Shown: positions 16,725 through 26,742, counted from the stretch's first letter. The stretch: 64,000 bases of DNA from SAR202 cluster bacterium bin127 (GCA_002239045.1 MPNN01000003.1:62001-126000); one strand, 5' to 3'. Program-made: numbers and translations. The notes: generated by a model from the sequence alone, not told the origin.

Positions 16725-18473
16725 TTACCTTCCTATGGCGTAGCTGTCTCGGCGCGGGTCTGCACCGCCTGACAATACGCCCGATTCTTGATCAACTCTG
16801 ATTGCGGTCATCGCTCCGCCAGTCGGTGTCCAGTCGTCCAGCACATGAACATCATGCCCGATGCCGACCAACTCTGCGGCCGTGCCTGCATCGATCCGTC
16901 CCTCGAGATCCAACCGACCAGGAAAATAGGTGTGGGGCCAGAATGAGTTTGGGAAGTTCCACGTCGCAAAACGTGGCTCTTCGATGGCTTGCTGCGGATC
17001 CATACCGTGAACCGCGACATTGAGGAATAGCTGCACCATCGACGTGCATTGGGTGTCGCCGCCTGGTGTACCGAATGGCATAAACAGTTTGCCGTCTTTG
17101 AATGCGATTGCCGGGTTCGGGGTTAGCCGCGGCCGCTTCCAAGGCTGGAGAGCTGATGGATGTTCGGGATCGAGCCAGGTCTGCGAACCTCGCGACGACA
17201 TCTGAATGCCGAGCCCCGGAACGATTGGACTTGGCGCAATCGGATCGCTCGGCGTCGCCGAAAACGCATTGCCCCACCGATCCACCGCGCACACGTAGCT
17301 CGTGTCCTGCATCCTTCCCCCTGAAGCCGTCGCCATCGCCACAGGAGCACTACCGTTTCTAGATGCACCCTGATACGGCCAAGGGTTGCCCGGCTCCGGC
17401 ATCGCGGGATATGCGTTCGTCATATCTACATCCGCCCGCCTCGACCGCGTGTATCCCTTGGACAATAGACCTTCGATTGGCACTTCGACGAGATCGGGGT
17501 CTCCGTAGTAGGCGTGACGATCCGCATAAGCAAGGTCCAGAGCCTGCGTCACCAGATGGATGTACTCCGTCGAGTTATGCCCCATTGCGGCGAGATCATC
17601 GTCTTCGAGCATCTGGAGCGTCTGGGCGACTACCGGACCTTGGCACCACGCGTTGCATGTATACACGGTGTAGTCGCGAAACTCGCCCGACACCGGAGGT
17701 TCAACCTTCACCGAGAACTCAGCCAAGTCCTCCATCGTGATCCATCCACCCTCGCTATCGGAAAAGGCAATCATCTCCTCGGCGATATCACCACGATAGA
17801 ACCGATCGCGCGCCGCCCGCAACGCTGCTTCTCTGCCAAGATGCGACGCCCCTTGTTCGGCCTCAATCAACCGCCTGAACGTCCGCGCTAAATCCTTTTG
17901 CACCAAAATCTCACCGGCACGCGGTGTCCGCCCATTCGGCAAATAGATTTCGCGGGTCGATGGCCACATCGCCACTCCGCCCTCGTGATCGTCCTCCGTA
18001 GTCTGCAACCCCTCGCTCAAATAAGCCGATACCGGAAAACCGTTCTCGACCAGATCCAACGCTGGTGCGACAACTTGCTCGAAAGTCATCGTCCCGTATT
18101 CCTCGATCGCCGTCAGCCACGCATCAGGCGCGGCCGGCACCACCGTCCTCAACACACCCGGAGGAATCTGACCGCCGTAATGCTCGTTGAAGTGCTCGAT
18201 GTTCGCCGCGCGAGGCCAGCGACCAAGTCCGCTGATGGTCACGACCTCGTCGGATGCGGCATCGTAGATTGCGATGGGTGCCACACCCCCGAAATTCGTG
18301 GCGTTCGGCAGCGTTACGTTTATGGTTATGCCCGCAGCCACACCGGCATCGATCGCGTTGCCCCCCTCCTCCAATATCCGATACCCGGCGGATGCCGCTA
18401 GGTAGTGACCCGCGGAGACCATGTGAGTAGTACCCATGATCGGTGGCCGGTATGAAGTCATTCGTTGTGGCAT
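16725..18473 (-). CDS. Gamma-glutamyltransferase/gamma-glutamyl hydrolase family (Ntn hydrolase)
   Basis: 582 residues, the normal size of the precursor. N-terminal MVSAGHYLAASAGYRILEEG and GGNAIDAGVAAG are the family start; the self-processing nucleophile is T391 in MQDTSYVCAVDRWGNAFSAT, giving large and small subunits after autocleavage; FGTPGGDTQCTSMVQ is the late conserved loop. There is no signal peptide, unlike E. coli periplasmic GGT, so a cytoplasmic acyltransferase or hydrolase (possibly acylase-like) is likely. Located just upstream of the amidase and divergent from an FAD oxidoreductase. Confidence 0.9.
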   Translation of the reverse strand: MPQRMTSYRPPIMGTTHMVSAGHYLAASAGYRILEEGGNAIDAGVAAGITINVTLPNATNFGGVAPIAIYDAASDEVVTISGLGRWPRAANIEHFNEHYGGQIPPGVLRTVVPAAPDAWLTAIEEYGTMTFEQVVAPALDLVENGFPVSAYLSEGLQTTEDDHEGGVAMWPSTREIYLPNGRTPRAGEILVQKDLARTFRRLIEAEQGASHLGREAALRAARDRFYRGDIAEEMIAFSDSEGGWITMEDLAEFSVKVEPPVSGEFRDYTVYTCNAWCQGPVVAQTLQMLEDDDLAAMGHNSTEYIHLVTQALDLAYADRHAYYGDPDLVEVPIEGLLSKGYTRSRRADVDMTNAYPAMPEPGNPWPYQGASRNGSAPVAMATASGGRMQDTSYVCAVDRWGNAFSATPSDPIAPSPIVPGLGIQMSSRGSQTWLDPEHPSALQPWKRPRLTPNPAIAFKDGKLFMPFGTPGGDTQCTSMVQLFLNVAVHGMDPQQAIEEPRFATWNFPNSFWPHTYFPGRLDLEGRIDAGTAAELVGIGHDVHVLDDWTPTGGAMTAIRVDQESGVLSGGADPRRDSYAIGR

Positions 18474-18602
18474 CCCAAATCCCCCACACGTTTAGTAAAT
18501 CGCGAAACGCACGCCAACGTTGGTGGCTACGGCGCGAATTATACGCCGCAGTCGTCGATTTCTGAGGGCCGCGCGCAGAAGCGTGAATAGAATGGTTACG
18601 CC

Positions 18603-19805
18603 ATGCGAACCAATAAACCGCAATCTGTCGTCGTTATCGGGGCCGGAGTTACCGGTCTGAGCACCGCCTTCCATCTGGTCGAAAAGGGTGTTGACCGAGT
18701 CACTGTTATAGACAAAGGTCGCGTGGGCGGTGGGTCGAGTCTCCAGTCCGGTGGGATAATCACGATGCTGATGGCGACGACAACAGAAGTGCGCGCTCGT
18801 GCCATCAGTCTGGACATTTTCGAACGGTTCAGCCGAATCTTGGATGGCTATCACTTCCACCAAGTCGGTTGCTTGAACCTCTTCACCCCGGAAGCGTTCG
18901 ACCAAAGCGCGGACGTGCGTGACATGTGGCAACGCAATGGCGGTCAGTTCGACATCCTGCGAGGCGCGGAGATCAGCGAGCGATTCCCGGACCTTGAAGC
19001 AAAAGACTCAGATATTGGTGTGTTGGATCATCGGTCCGGTTTCTCGGAACCACACCATTACATCTCGGCGCTTAAGGCCAAGCTGGAAGGCATGGGCATA
19101 GATATCCTAGAGAACGAACAGGTGACTGGTTTCGAGTTGCAAAATGGTGAGGTCCGCGGGGTGCAAACGGTCGCGGGATCCATCAATGCCGACGCGGTTG
19201 TTTGTGCCGTGAACGCTTGGACGAACCACCTGTTGTCTTTCGTCGGCGTTCGTATCCCCTATAAGAACTTCGTGCACGAACGGTTCGTCACCAAGCCTTT
19301 TGACGAACGGCCACGACTGCCGGCGGTAAACGATCACATCCTCAACGGTTATGTGCGTCCCACAGACGACAACCGCTTACTGGTAGGAACCTCCGTTGAC
19401 CACAAAGCCTACGAGATGCGCGGACGCGACTTTGAAGTCTCAGAACTGGATCCGCATCCTGAGGCGCTTCCATTCATCAAAGGGAATTTAATAAACCGAA
19501 CCGCCCTATTGGAAGGCGCTGAATGGGACTACCACACGGTGGGACTGATCAGCTTGGCGCACGACGTCAAGCCGGTAATTGGTCCGGTACCGGGCGTGAA
19601 AGGTCTCTACTTAGGGGCACATTTCCACTCCGGTGGATTTGCCTATAATCCGGTGTCCGGGTTGCTGCTTGCCGAGCACGTGGTTGACGGTGGAACTAGG
19701 ATCGACACCGAAATGTACAGTCCGGCTCGGTTTGGGAGCGTCGACACGGACGCGTTTTTGTCGTCGCCGATAATGCACAGCGAGATGGGCGTGACGCGGC
19801 ATTAG
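18603..19805 (+). CDS. FAD-dependent amine/amino-acid oxidoreductase (DAO family, SoxB-like)
   Basis: 400 residues with an N-terminal dinucleotide fold (VVVIGAGVTGLSTAFHLVEK, 9-28) and the second FAD contact GGGSSLQSGGI. The C-terminal block LYLGAHFHSGGFAYNPVSGLL closes the FAD site as in sarcosine oxidase beta subunit, dimethylglycine dehydrogenase and glycine oxidase relatives. It should oxidise an N-substituted or free amino acid. Single gene: no alpha, gamma or delta sarcosine oxidase subunits are nearby. Divergent from the gamma-glutamyltransferase operon, which hints at a shared nitrogen-scavenging role. Confidence 0.85.
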   Translation: MRTNKPQSVVVIGAGVTGLSTAFHLVEKGVDRVTVIDKGRVGGGSSLQSGGIITMLMATTTEVRARAISLDIFERFSRILDGYHFHQVGCLNLFTPEAFDQSADVRDMWQRNGGQFDILRGAEISERFPDLEAKDSDIGVLDHRSGFSEPHHYISALKAKLEGMGIDILENEQVTGFELQNGEVRGVQTVAGSINADAVVCAVNAWTNHLLSFVGVRIPYKNFVHERFVTKPFDERPRLPAVNDHILNGYVRPTDDNRLLVGTSVDHKAYEMRGRDFEVSELDPHPEALPFIKGNLINRTALLEGAEWDYHTVGLISLAHDVKPVIGPVPGVKGLYLGAHFHSGGFAYNPVSGLLLAEHVVDGGTRIDTEMYSPARFGSVDTDAFLSSPIMHSEMGVTRH

Positions 19806-19842
19806 GTTGCGGATTCGTGGGGTCGGTGCGTGATTTTCGCGG

Positions 19843-20217
19843 TTAGAAAACCTTACCGATTCGGAATCCCACAAACACCGCGGCCAGCGCAGCTGCGTTG
19901 CTGATGAGCAGGTTGGCGAGGAATATCGCCCAACTGCCGCTGCGGAAGAACATTGCTTCGTCGAACGCGAATGTCGAAAACGTCGTGAAAGACCCCAAGA
20001 ATCCCGTCAACACCAGCAGTCGCATGTTCTCAGACACCCAATCACGGTCTTCAGCGTATGCCCAAACCAAGCCGAAGAGTAACGAACCAAGCACGTTCAC
20101 CGTGAGGATCGCCATTGGAAACGTTGTCGGCGAGTATCTTTGGTAGATGACGACCGTGCCGTAACGGGCCAATGCACCTGCGGCACCACCGATCGCGACG
20201 CTGAGCAGCTTCTCCAT
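19843..20217 (-). CDS. crcB: Fluoride exporter CrcB/Fluc
   Basis: A 124-residue, four-helix membrane protein. The opening GGAAGALARYG, the NVLGSLLFG segment in helix 2 and GFLGSFTTFSTFAFD in helix 3 are diagnostic for the fluoride channel, including the asparagine and the phenylalanines that line the pore. Fluc works as an antiparallel dual-topology dimer; only one gene is present here, so a homodimer is expected. I see no fluoride riboswitch upstream. Confidence 0.95.
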   Translation of the reverse strand: MEKLLSVAIGGAAGALARYGTVVIYQRYSPTTFPMAILTVNVLGSLLFGLVWAYAEDRDWVSENMRLLVLTGFLGSFTTFSTFAFDEAMFFRSGSWAIFLANLLISNAAALAAVFVGFRIGKVF

Positions 20218-20290
20218 GTGCTAAACCTTATTCCATGAGAATTCGGAAGAGCGTCGGCAGATTGCGCCCGACCTGAGGAGGAATAACACG

Positions 20291-20962
20291 ATGGCAGGTT
20301 CGATGATCACATATCCGAGCAACGGCGGCGAAACTAAGGGTTATCTAGCGTTGCCTGAGTCCGGCTCTGGACCCGGTTTGCTTGTAATCCAAGAGTGGTG
20401 GGGACTTGTCCAGCACATCAAGAATATGGCTGACCGCTACGCCGCCCGAGGATTCGTCACGCTAGCCCCTGACCTCTATCACGGCGAGGCTGCCACGGAA
20501 CCTGATCATGCGATGACGCTCATGCATGAGCTCGAGATACCGCAAGCGTCCAAAGACCTTGTTGGCGCCGCGGAGTATCTCCGATCCCACGAATCGAACT
20601 CCACTGGCAAGGTCGGATGCCTCGGATACTGCATGGGTGGTGGGATGACGCTTCTTCTGGCATCTCTCGGTGCAATCCAAGCCGGCGCTCCGTTCTACGG
20701 CGTTCTGCCGACGGGTCTCCCTGATGCCGCATCGATCCAGTGCCCTATCCAAGGCCATTTCGCCGAGCACGATGACGCCACCGATGCCGTACCCAGCCTC
20801 GAGTCCGGATTGACCGCCGCCGGAGTCGAAAACGAATTCTTCATCTACGACGGTACTCAGCACGCGTTCTGCAACGATGATCGCCCCGAGGTTTACGACG
20901 AAGGCGCGGCGACAATCTCGATGGATCGAACCGTTGATTTCATGATGGCTCACCTGTCGTGA
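20291..20962 (+). CDS. Dienelactone hydrolase family protein
   Basis: 223 residues with the dienelactone hydrolase triad: nucleophile C114 in GYCMGGG, acid in AEHDDAT (about D161) and H191 in TQHAFCND; E35 in QEWWG is the residue that activates the cysteine. The family hydrolyses dienelactone to maleylacetate in chlorocatechol breakdown, but most genomic members have unknown substrates and no catechol genes are close by. ATG 20291 follows AGGAGGAA. The methyltransferase start overlaps its stop. Confidence 0.9.
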   Translation: MAGSMITYPSNGGETKGYLALPESGSGPGLLVIQEWWGLVQHIKNMADRYAARGFVTLAPDLYHGEAATEPDHAMTLMHELEIPQASKDLVGAAEYLRSHESNSTGKVGCLGYCMGGGMTLLLASLGAIQAGAPFYGVLPTGLPDAASIQCPIQGHFAEHDDATDAVPSLESGLTAAGVENEFFIYDGTQHAFCNDDRPEVYDEGAATISMDRTVDFMMAHLS

Positions 20963-21732
20963 GTGCGGAACCCGCAGACGCTCAAGAGCAGTTCAACCGC
21001 CAGGCGGCGAATTACGCCGTCAGCGTCCCGCACGCGACGAGCGATAGCTTGGGCATCATATCCGAGTTGGCGGCCGTGGGCCGGTACCATTTGGCGCTCG
21101 ACATCGCAACCGGGCCCGGTTTTACGGCGTTTGCCATCGCCGAGTTCTGCAACACGGTCGTCGCCTCCGACTTCGCCGAAGGAATGCTCGACCAAGCCCG
21201 TAAGATCGCCGATGAGCGCGACATTCACAACGTACGCTTCGAAATCATCGAAGCCCACGACATCCCCTACCCCGACAAATCGATCGATCTAGTAACCTGC
21301 CGAACTGCTGCGCATCATTTCCACGACATCCCTCAATTTCTGTCGGAAGTCCATCGCGTCCTGAAACCCGCCGGCATCTTCCTCCTTTGCGACACCACTA
21401 CTTCCGAAGACCACGAACTCGCCCAATGGCACCAACGAGTGGAAGCCGAGCGCGACCCTTCCCATGTTGCCGCGCCGTCACCGTCCCAATGGTCAACACT
21501 GATCGCGGACGCCAGATTCAAAATAACTCACAACCAAGCAACTCAAGTCAACATGACCTTCAACCACTGGGTGAAACGGTCCGGCACCTCCGAACAAACC
21601 TCTCAATCCCTCCGCGGAGATTTCATCACCGCATCCAACAAACTAAAGCGAGAATACGGCATCCAAGAAATATCCGACGACGACATCGCCTTCCACTGGC
21701 CTGTCTTAGTCTGCCGCGCCGTCAAGGTTTAG
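20959..21732 (+). CDS. SAM-dependent class I methyltransferase (UbiE-like)
   Basis: 257 residues with a Methyltransf_11 core: motif I LALDIATGPGFTAFAIA, motif II ASDFAEGMLDQARK, then DIPYPDKSIDLVTCRTAAHH and RVLKPAGIFLLCD. It starts with GTG 20959 overlapping the hydrolase stop by GTGA, so translation is coupled. The substrate is unknown; similar proteins methylate quinones or small metabolites. A quinone role is not supported by neighbours. Confidence 0.87.
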   Translation: MSAEPADAQEQFNRQAANYAVSVPHATSDSLGIISELAAVGRYHLALDIATGPGFTAFAIAEFCNTVVASDFAEGMLDQARKIADERDIHNVRFEIIEAHDIPYPDKSIDLVTCRTAAHHFHDIPQFLSEVHRVLKPAGIFLLCDTTTSEDHELAQWHQRVEAERDPSHVAAPSPSQWSTLIADARFKITHNQATQVNMTFNHWVKRSGTSEQTSQSLRGDFITASNKLKREYGIQEISDDDIAFHWPVLVCRAVKV

Positions 21733-21927
21733 TATCCGTCTGCCTCGTTGCCTTGAAGCCGAGACGGACGTTGAGCGAAAATACCCCGGTTTATACTTTC
21801 GTGTAGTCGTCAGCCGAGTTTGAAGCGAGCAAACTGAACCGGATTCTTGTGCGTATCTGGTAGGGTCACCTGCCGCCAAACATTGCACATTTAACGTTCT
21901 TGAGCAGGTATTTCGAGGAGCCCTTCC

Positions 21928-22671
21928 ATGGAAACGCAACCCATCATTGAGGCGCATGGCGTCACGAAGGTCTACCGCACTCGAGATGTCGAAGTGCGGG
22001 CGTTGGACGGGGTTGACATAAAAGTCGACAAGGGTGAAATGGTTTCGGTAATGGGGCCGAGCGGTTCCGGCAAGACCACTCTGTTGAACTGCCTCTCTGG
22101 TCTTGATACCGTCGAAAGCGGAGACGTTTCCGTTGCGGGCAATGTGATCGCCGAAATGTCCGACAATGACTTGAGCGAATACCGCGCCCGAATGATGGGT
22201 TTTATCTTCCAGTCTTACAACCTCCTCCCCGTTCTTACTGCTCAAGAAAATGTTGAACTTCCCCTCGTACTGACCGGTGTCAAGCAGGCAAAGGCATCAA
22301 AAAAGGCGATGGAAAAGCTCGACCTCGTCGGATTGGCAGACCGCGCCGATCACACTCCATCAGAACTTTCCGGTGGGCAGCAGCAACGCGTAACGATTGC
22401 GCGGGCTTTGGCAAACGATCCCGCTCTCGTCTGGGCCGACGAGCCGACCGGCAACCTTGATTCTTCTAACGAAGACGAGATCATGGAGCTGCTTAGAAAG
22501 CTGAATTTGGAGCAGAGTCAGACGTTCGTCATCGTCACGCACTCCCAGCACGTCGGCTTGCTTACGGATCGAACGATTCGGATGTTTGACGGCAAGATAA
22601 CCGACCACGGTTTCCAAGACGCGATCCGACAATCCGAAATGCCGTCGAACGCGTCCGTCGCCAACGGATGA
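21928..22671 (+). CDS. ABC transporter ATPase, MacB/LolD type
   Basis: 247 residues. Walker A GPSGSGKTTL, Q-loop FIFQSYNLLPVLTAQEN, signature LSGGQQQRVTIARAL, Walker B ALVWADEPTGNLDS and switch histidine VTHSQHVG are all intact. NLDS and the YNLLP segment place it with MacB, LolD and FtsE, ATPases that drive mechanotransmission rather than transmembrane passage. ATG 21928 follows GAGGAG. It forms an operon with the FtsX-type permease 49 bases downstream. Confidence 0.93.
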   Translation: METQPIIEAHGVTKVYRTRDVEVRALDGVDIKVDKGEMVSVMGPSGSGKTTLLNCLSGLDTVESGDVSVAGNVIAEMSDNDLSEYRARMMGFIFQSYNLLPVLTAQENVELPLVLTGVKQAKASKKAMEKLDLVGLADRADHTPSELSGGQQQRVTIARALANDPALVWADEPTGNLDSSNEDEIMELLRKLNLEQSQTFVIVTHSQHVGLLTDRTIRMFDGKITDHGFQDAIRQSEMPSNASVANG

Positions 22672-22720
22672 TGACGATTCTTCTTTCGTTGCATTTTCGG
22701 GAAGACATCTAAGGAAAATC

Positions 22721-25700
22721 ATGGAAACGCTATTTGGTCTGGAAATGCAGTACCTCGCTGCCGGGTTGTCGGCGACGCTGTTGATACTGGTATTGGTGAT
22801 CGCGATAATCGCGGTTCGAAATCGCTTCCTGATCAAGCTTTCGCTGCGGAACATTCCTCGTCGTCGGACCCAAAGCATTCTGATCATCGTCGGGTTGATG
22901 TTGTCTTCGACTATCGTTGCTGCCTCCCTCGCTATTGGGGATACGATCACGGCCAGCATCCGCAATGCGGTGTTGGAAGGCGTCGGCGACACCGACTTGA
23001 GGATCACCAAACCGGTTTTCGGCGATCTTGGCGACCCAACGATCTCGCCCGAAGAGATCGAAGAGATCGCGGTCAATCTCTATTCCGATCCACGCGTTGA
23101 CGGCATCATGCCAATCAACTCTGAAGTAGCGCCGGTTCTTAACCAACGAACTCGGTTAACCGAAGCGCGAGCGGAGGTAAGAGGTTTCGACGTCGATGGC
23201 GCCATCGGCAACTTCAAACCACAAGCAGACGGCGGGCCTAGCGCCGACAGCAGACTTTCGCCGTTTTTGCTCAATCCTTCGATCGATGGACAGGAGATCG
23301 ACTTCGAGTCGCTAGCCGACGATGAGGTGTTGATAAACGAGGTTCTCGCCAACCAACTTGATGCCCAGGTTGGCGACATACTGACCATCGTTTCACCATT
23401 GGGACGTTTCGATTTCAAACTACGAGCAGTCATGCAGCGAGGCGGTATGGCTGCAAACGACAGGCGCGTCCTCATGTCAATCGCCACGATCAACCGCATC
23501 TACGACAAACCCGCCGGCTCCGCGGACCGGGTCGATGTGTCATTGGATCTTGAAAACTACGACTTGGAAACCGAATCGGAAGAGATCGTCGATGATCTGA
23601 CGTTGGTTTTCACCGACGCCGAATTGGCGGCTGAACTGCACGCCGGAATGAAGCCGTTCAGAGACACGATAATTGCCGAAATCCAAAATTACATCGATGA
23701 AAAGAGCGGAACCAACGAACTCAGCTCCGACAACGAAGATGATCTCAAGGAATTCATCACAGAACTTGAGCGGGACGAACCGACTGAGCGTTTCCGAGTT
23801 CTTCTTGGCGGTGACACGTTCCTAGGTCTTTTCTTCGGAGTATTGAGTGGCGCTGATCTGGGAGCGCTTTCCGAGGGATTACCGCAATTGGCATTTGCCA
23901 TCGGTCAGTTGGAACGCCTTTCCACTTCTCCTTACAAGGTCTTCCTAACCAACATCGCGGAGCAAGTCGGAAATCTGTTCTTCACCTTTTTCACGTTCTT
24001 CGGTTCCTTCTCGGTGATCGTTGGTCTGCTCCTCATATTCCTGATATTCGTGCTGCTGGCGTCGGAACGACAACAAGAGATGGGCATTGCGCGCGCGGTT
24101 GGTACCAAACGTGGGCACCTCGTTCAGATGTTTACGATTGAAGGACTCGCTTATGCGATCGGGGCCGCAGCGGTCGGAACCGCGGTTGGCATTTTGGTCA
24201 GTCGTGCGCTCGTTGTCGTTATGGCCAATGCTTTTGGTACGGCAGACGACGAAACTTTCTCGATTGACTTCACCGTCACGATTTACTCGATATTGGTTGC
24301 ATTCTCGATCGGTCTCATACTCACGTTGCTGACGGTGATCTTTTCTGCGTACCGCGTCAGCAAGTTGAACATCGTCGTTGCAATTCGCAACCTACCCGAG
24401 GAGTTCGTCGCGTCGACGACAAAACCGATACTTCGGCGGCTGCTCGAATTCGTGCTCTGGGTATTTGGGCCGATCTACGTGATTATTGGTCTCGTCCAGT
24501 CTGTGCGCCGTCATGAGGATGTCAGGGTCGCAATTCTCAAACTTGTCTTCACATTCCTCGTCGTCGGTTGGGCTATCGGTTTGCTCGCTGCCTTCTTCCG
24601 CATATTTGCCCCCTACTTCAGGCAGGGCTGGCCGTACGCGATTGTTGGCATCGCGCTCACCGCGCTCGGTTTTGTCAATGAAAGTGCTTGGCAGGCTTAC
24701 ATCGGAGCAAGTCTGGCGATTTACGGTTTGGCGATGCTGTCGCTCGCCATCATGGTTCGGGTCCGCATTCGAGAAGCGATCGCTTCCCGGGTCGCATACA
24801 CCACCGCCGGAGTGTTGATCCTCGTTATTTGGGCGTTACCGCAACGGTTCACCAAGTTCATTACCGAAGACTTGGAAGCCAGTATCGAAATGTTCATATT
24901 TGCAGGTTTCTTCATGGTCGCGTCCTCGGTATGGATCATCATGTTCAACTCGGACATCATCGTGAAAGGTCTCCAGACAACATTTGGCCGGTTTACGGTT
25001 GTTCGCCCAATCATGAAACCGGCGGTTGCATACGCAGTGGCTAATCGATTCCGAACCGGGTTGACGGTCTCGATGTTTGCGCTCGTGATCTTCGTGTTGA
25101 TGTCGTTCTCGATCCTCAATCAAAGTTTCAGCGCGCTCTTGCAGACTCCCGAAAACGTGACGGGCGGTTTCGATGTCCGTGCGGAGATCAGCGACGATCT
25201 GCCAATTGAAGACATAGATGCGGCGATCGCCGCATCGCCCGACTTGAACATTGGCGATTTCACATTTATCGGTGGTCAAGCCAACATAACGGCAGCCGCA
25301 CGCGAAATCGATGGCGAGGAAGCGCGATTCTTGGAGTTGAATGTACGCGGTACGGAGCCTGAATACTTCGAAGAAACCGCGCTGAAGATTACCGCCGCGG
25401 ATAAGTCGTTTTTGCCCGACGGAATCGACACCGAGGATGCGGATGCTTTGGCCCGCGCGGTATGGGACGCGCTTGCGCAGGACCCAACGCTGGCCGTGAT
25501 TGCGAGCGAACACGTGATCGATATCCAGGGGCCCGGTGTGCCTTCGAACGACCATTTGTTGAAGTTGGAGGATCCGGGAGCCATCACCTCCGGCGAATTC
25601 AATGCGACAGAGATCGAGATAATTAGCGGCGGCGAGGCCGATACATCCAGACGGGCCAAGCGAACAGTGATCGCGGTAATTGACGATATCGCGGAGAGCA

Positions 25701-26338
25701 TCGAAGGTCAATCAGATGGCGGTCCGGCTCCGGGCTTTGAGGGGATATACGCGGACTACCAGATTTTCGGTGAGTTGACTGATGAGCCGGTGCCCTTCAC
25801 CATCTATCGCATCAACGTCGCTGAGGGAGTTGATCCGACGCGAATCGCAGCGACGCTACAGACGGCGTTCCTAGATCACAGCATGTTGGCGGTTGACACT
25901 GATCAGGAACTTCGGACAAGCGTCGCGCAGAACGAACAGTTCAGTTTGCTGTTCCAGGGTTTCATGGGACTCGGGCTGGTTGTCGGAGTTGCGGCGCTTG
26001 GTGTGCTCTCGCTGCGGGCTGTGAACGAACGGCGGATGCAGATCGCGATCATGCGTTGCATCGGTTATCGTGCGCGGATGATCCGTATCCAGTTCATGAT
26101 GGAATCGATCTTCATCACGGTGATTGGGACTGGGCTCGGGTTGGCTCTAGGCGCGCTGATTTCGTGGTCGTTCTTGGACGACATATCTGGGAGCAACCAA
26201 GGATTGGCGTTCAACATACCCTGGATGTCGATTCTGGTAGTCGTGGGCATTACGGTGGCGGCCGCATTAATCACCACATACGTACCGGCCCGACAAGCCT
26301 CGCAGGTGTACCCTGCCGAAGCTCTGCGGTACGAGTAG
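22721..26338 (+). CDS. Large FtsX/ABC3-type permease, fused double unit
   Basis: A 1205-residue membrane protein. An N-terminal helix and amphipathic RNIPRRRTQSILIIVGLML open it; a large extracytoplasmic domain follows to about residue 410; a first three-helix FtsX core (ERQQEMGIARAVGTKRGHL) is at about 410-560; four or more extra helices occupy about 565-760; a second helix/extracytoplasmic/FtsX set ends the protein (NERRMQIAIMRCIGYRARM). Such 8-10 helix permeases occur in actinobacteria and Chloroflexota and are thought to act on lipids, lipoproteins or cell-wall enzymes. ATG 22721 follows AAGGAAA. Confidence 0.88.
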   Translation: METLFGLEMQYLAAGLSATLLILVLVIAIIAVRNRFLIKLSLRNIPRRRTQSILIIVGLMLSSTIVAASLAIGDTITASIRNAVLEGVGDTDLRITKPVFGDLGDPTISPEEIEEIAVNLYSDPRVDGIMPINSEVAPVLNQRTRLTEARAEVRGFDVDGAIGNFKPQADGGPSADSRLSPFLLNPSIDGQEIDFESLADDEVLINEVLANQLDAQVGDILTIVSPLGRFDFKLRAVMQRGGMAANDRRVLMSIATINRIYDKPAGSADRVDVSLDLENYDLETESEEIVDDLTLVFTDAELAAELHAGMKPFRDTIIAEIQNYIDEKSGTNELSSDNEDDLKEFITELERDEPTERFRVLLGGDTFLGLFFGVLSGADLGALSEGLPQLAFAIGQLERLSTSPYKVFLTNIAEQVGNLFFTFFTFFGSFSVIVGLLLIFLIFVLLASERQQEMGIARAVGTKRGHLVQMFTIEGLAYAIGAAAVGTAVGILVSRALVVVMANAFGTADDETFSIDFTVTIYSILVAFSIGLILTLLTVIFSAYRVSKLNIVVAIRNLPEEFVASTTKPILRRLLEFVLWVFGPIYVIIGLVQSVRRHEDVRVAILKLVFTFLVVGWAIGLLAAFFRIFAPYFRQGWPYAIVGIALTALGFVNESAWQAYIGASLAIYGLAMLSLAIMVRVRIREAIASRVAYTTAGVLILVIWALPQRFTKFITEDLEASIEMFIFAGFFMVASSVWIIMFNSDIIVKGLQTTFGRFTVVRPIMKPAVAYAVANRFRTGLTVSMFALVIFVLMSFSILNQSFSALLQTPENVTGGFDVRAEISDDLPIEDIDAAIAASPDLNIGDFTFIGGQANITAAAREIDGEEARFLELNVRGTEPEYFEETALKITAADKSFLPDGIDTEDADALARAVWDALAQDPTLAVIASEHVIDIQGPGVPSNDHLLKLEDPGAITSGEFNATEIEIISGGEADTSRRAKRTVIAVIDDIAESIEGQSDGGPAPGFEGIYADYQIFGELTDEPVPFTIYRINVAEGVDPTRIAATLQTAFLDHSMLAVDTDQELRTSVAQNEQFSLLFQGFMGLGLVVGVAALGVLSLRAVNERRMQIAIMRCIGYRARMIRIQFMMESIFITVIGTGLGLALGALISWSFLDDISGSNQGLAFNIPWMSILVVVGITVAAALITTYVPARQASQVYPAEALRYE

Positions 26339-26355
26339 AGTGCGATCGCGGGCGA

Positions 26356-26742
26356 TTATTGCGGGCGGTTTTGGGCCCGTTCGATACGAATCTCCCCACC
26401 GTATGGCGCATTACCCAACGCGGTCGGATCGCCCTCGATCATGCCGCACACATTGACCGCGCTCGCCGGCCGAATTTCGTCGCCGCGGCTAGCCGGTGTT
26501 GGACCCCAGAAAAGGCATAGAGCGTTGCCGGGCGGCCAATAGGCTACTGCGCCTTTATCCACTACCTCGGCCGCGGTATCATCGTTCGATGCCGAGACCG
26601 GTATCGGGAAGTAGATCTCGTCGCCCCAGGTTTGGACGGTGCCGACAATTGGGAGCGCGTCCCAGATCAGTTCAGCGGTATGAGAGTCGTTGAGGGATGC
26701 GGTCAGCGAAACATCGCCGGATGTGATTCGGATTTTGTGCAT
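26356..26742 (-). CDS. TM1367-like cyclophilin-fold protein (DUF369)
   Basis: A 128-residue protein that reads MHKIRITSGDVSLTASLNDS, ALPIVGTVQTWGDEIYFPIP, AYWPPGNALCLFWGPTPAS, and ends with MIEGDP; this is the cyclophilin-like beta-barrel family of Thermotoga TM1367. The fold is known but no enzymatic role is settled. I chose ATG 26742; a longer frame adds 52 lysine-rich residues overlapping the RraA-like gene. It lies 19 bases downstream of that gene and is probably cotranscribed. Confidence 0.85.
   Translation of the reverse strand: MHKIRITSGDVSLTASLNDSHTAELIWDALPIVGTVQTWGDEIYFPIPVSASNDDTAAEVVDKGAVAYWPPGNALCLFWGPTPASRGDEIRPASAVNVCGMIEGDPTALGNAPYGGEIRIERAQNRPQ

Noticed and set aside
20218-20290. 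Fluoride riboswitch upstream of crcB
   Set aside because: I looked on the minus strand for the conserved pseudoknot words and found none.
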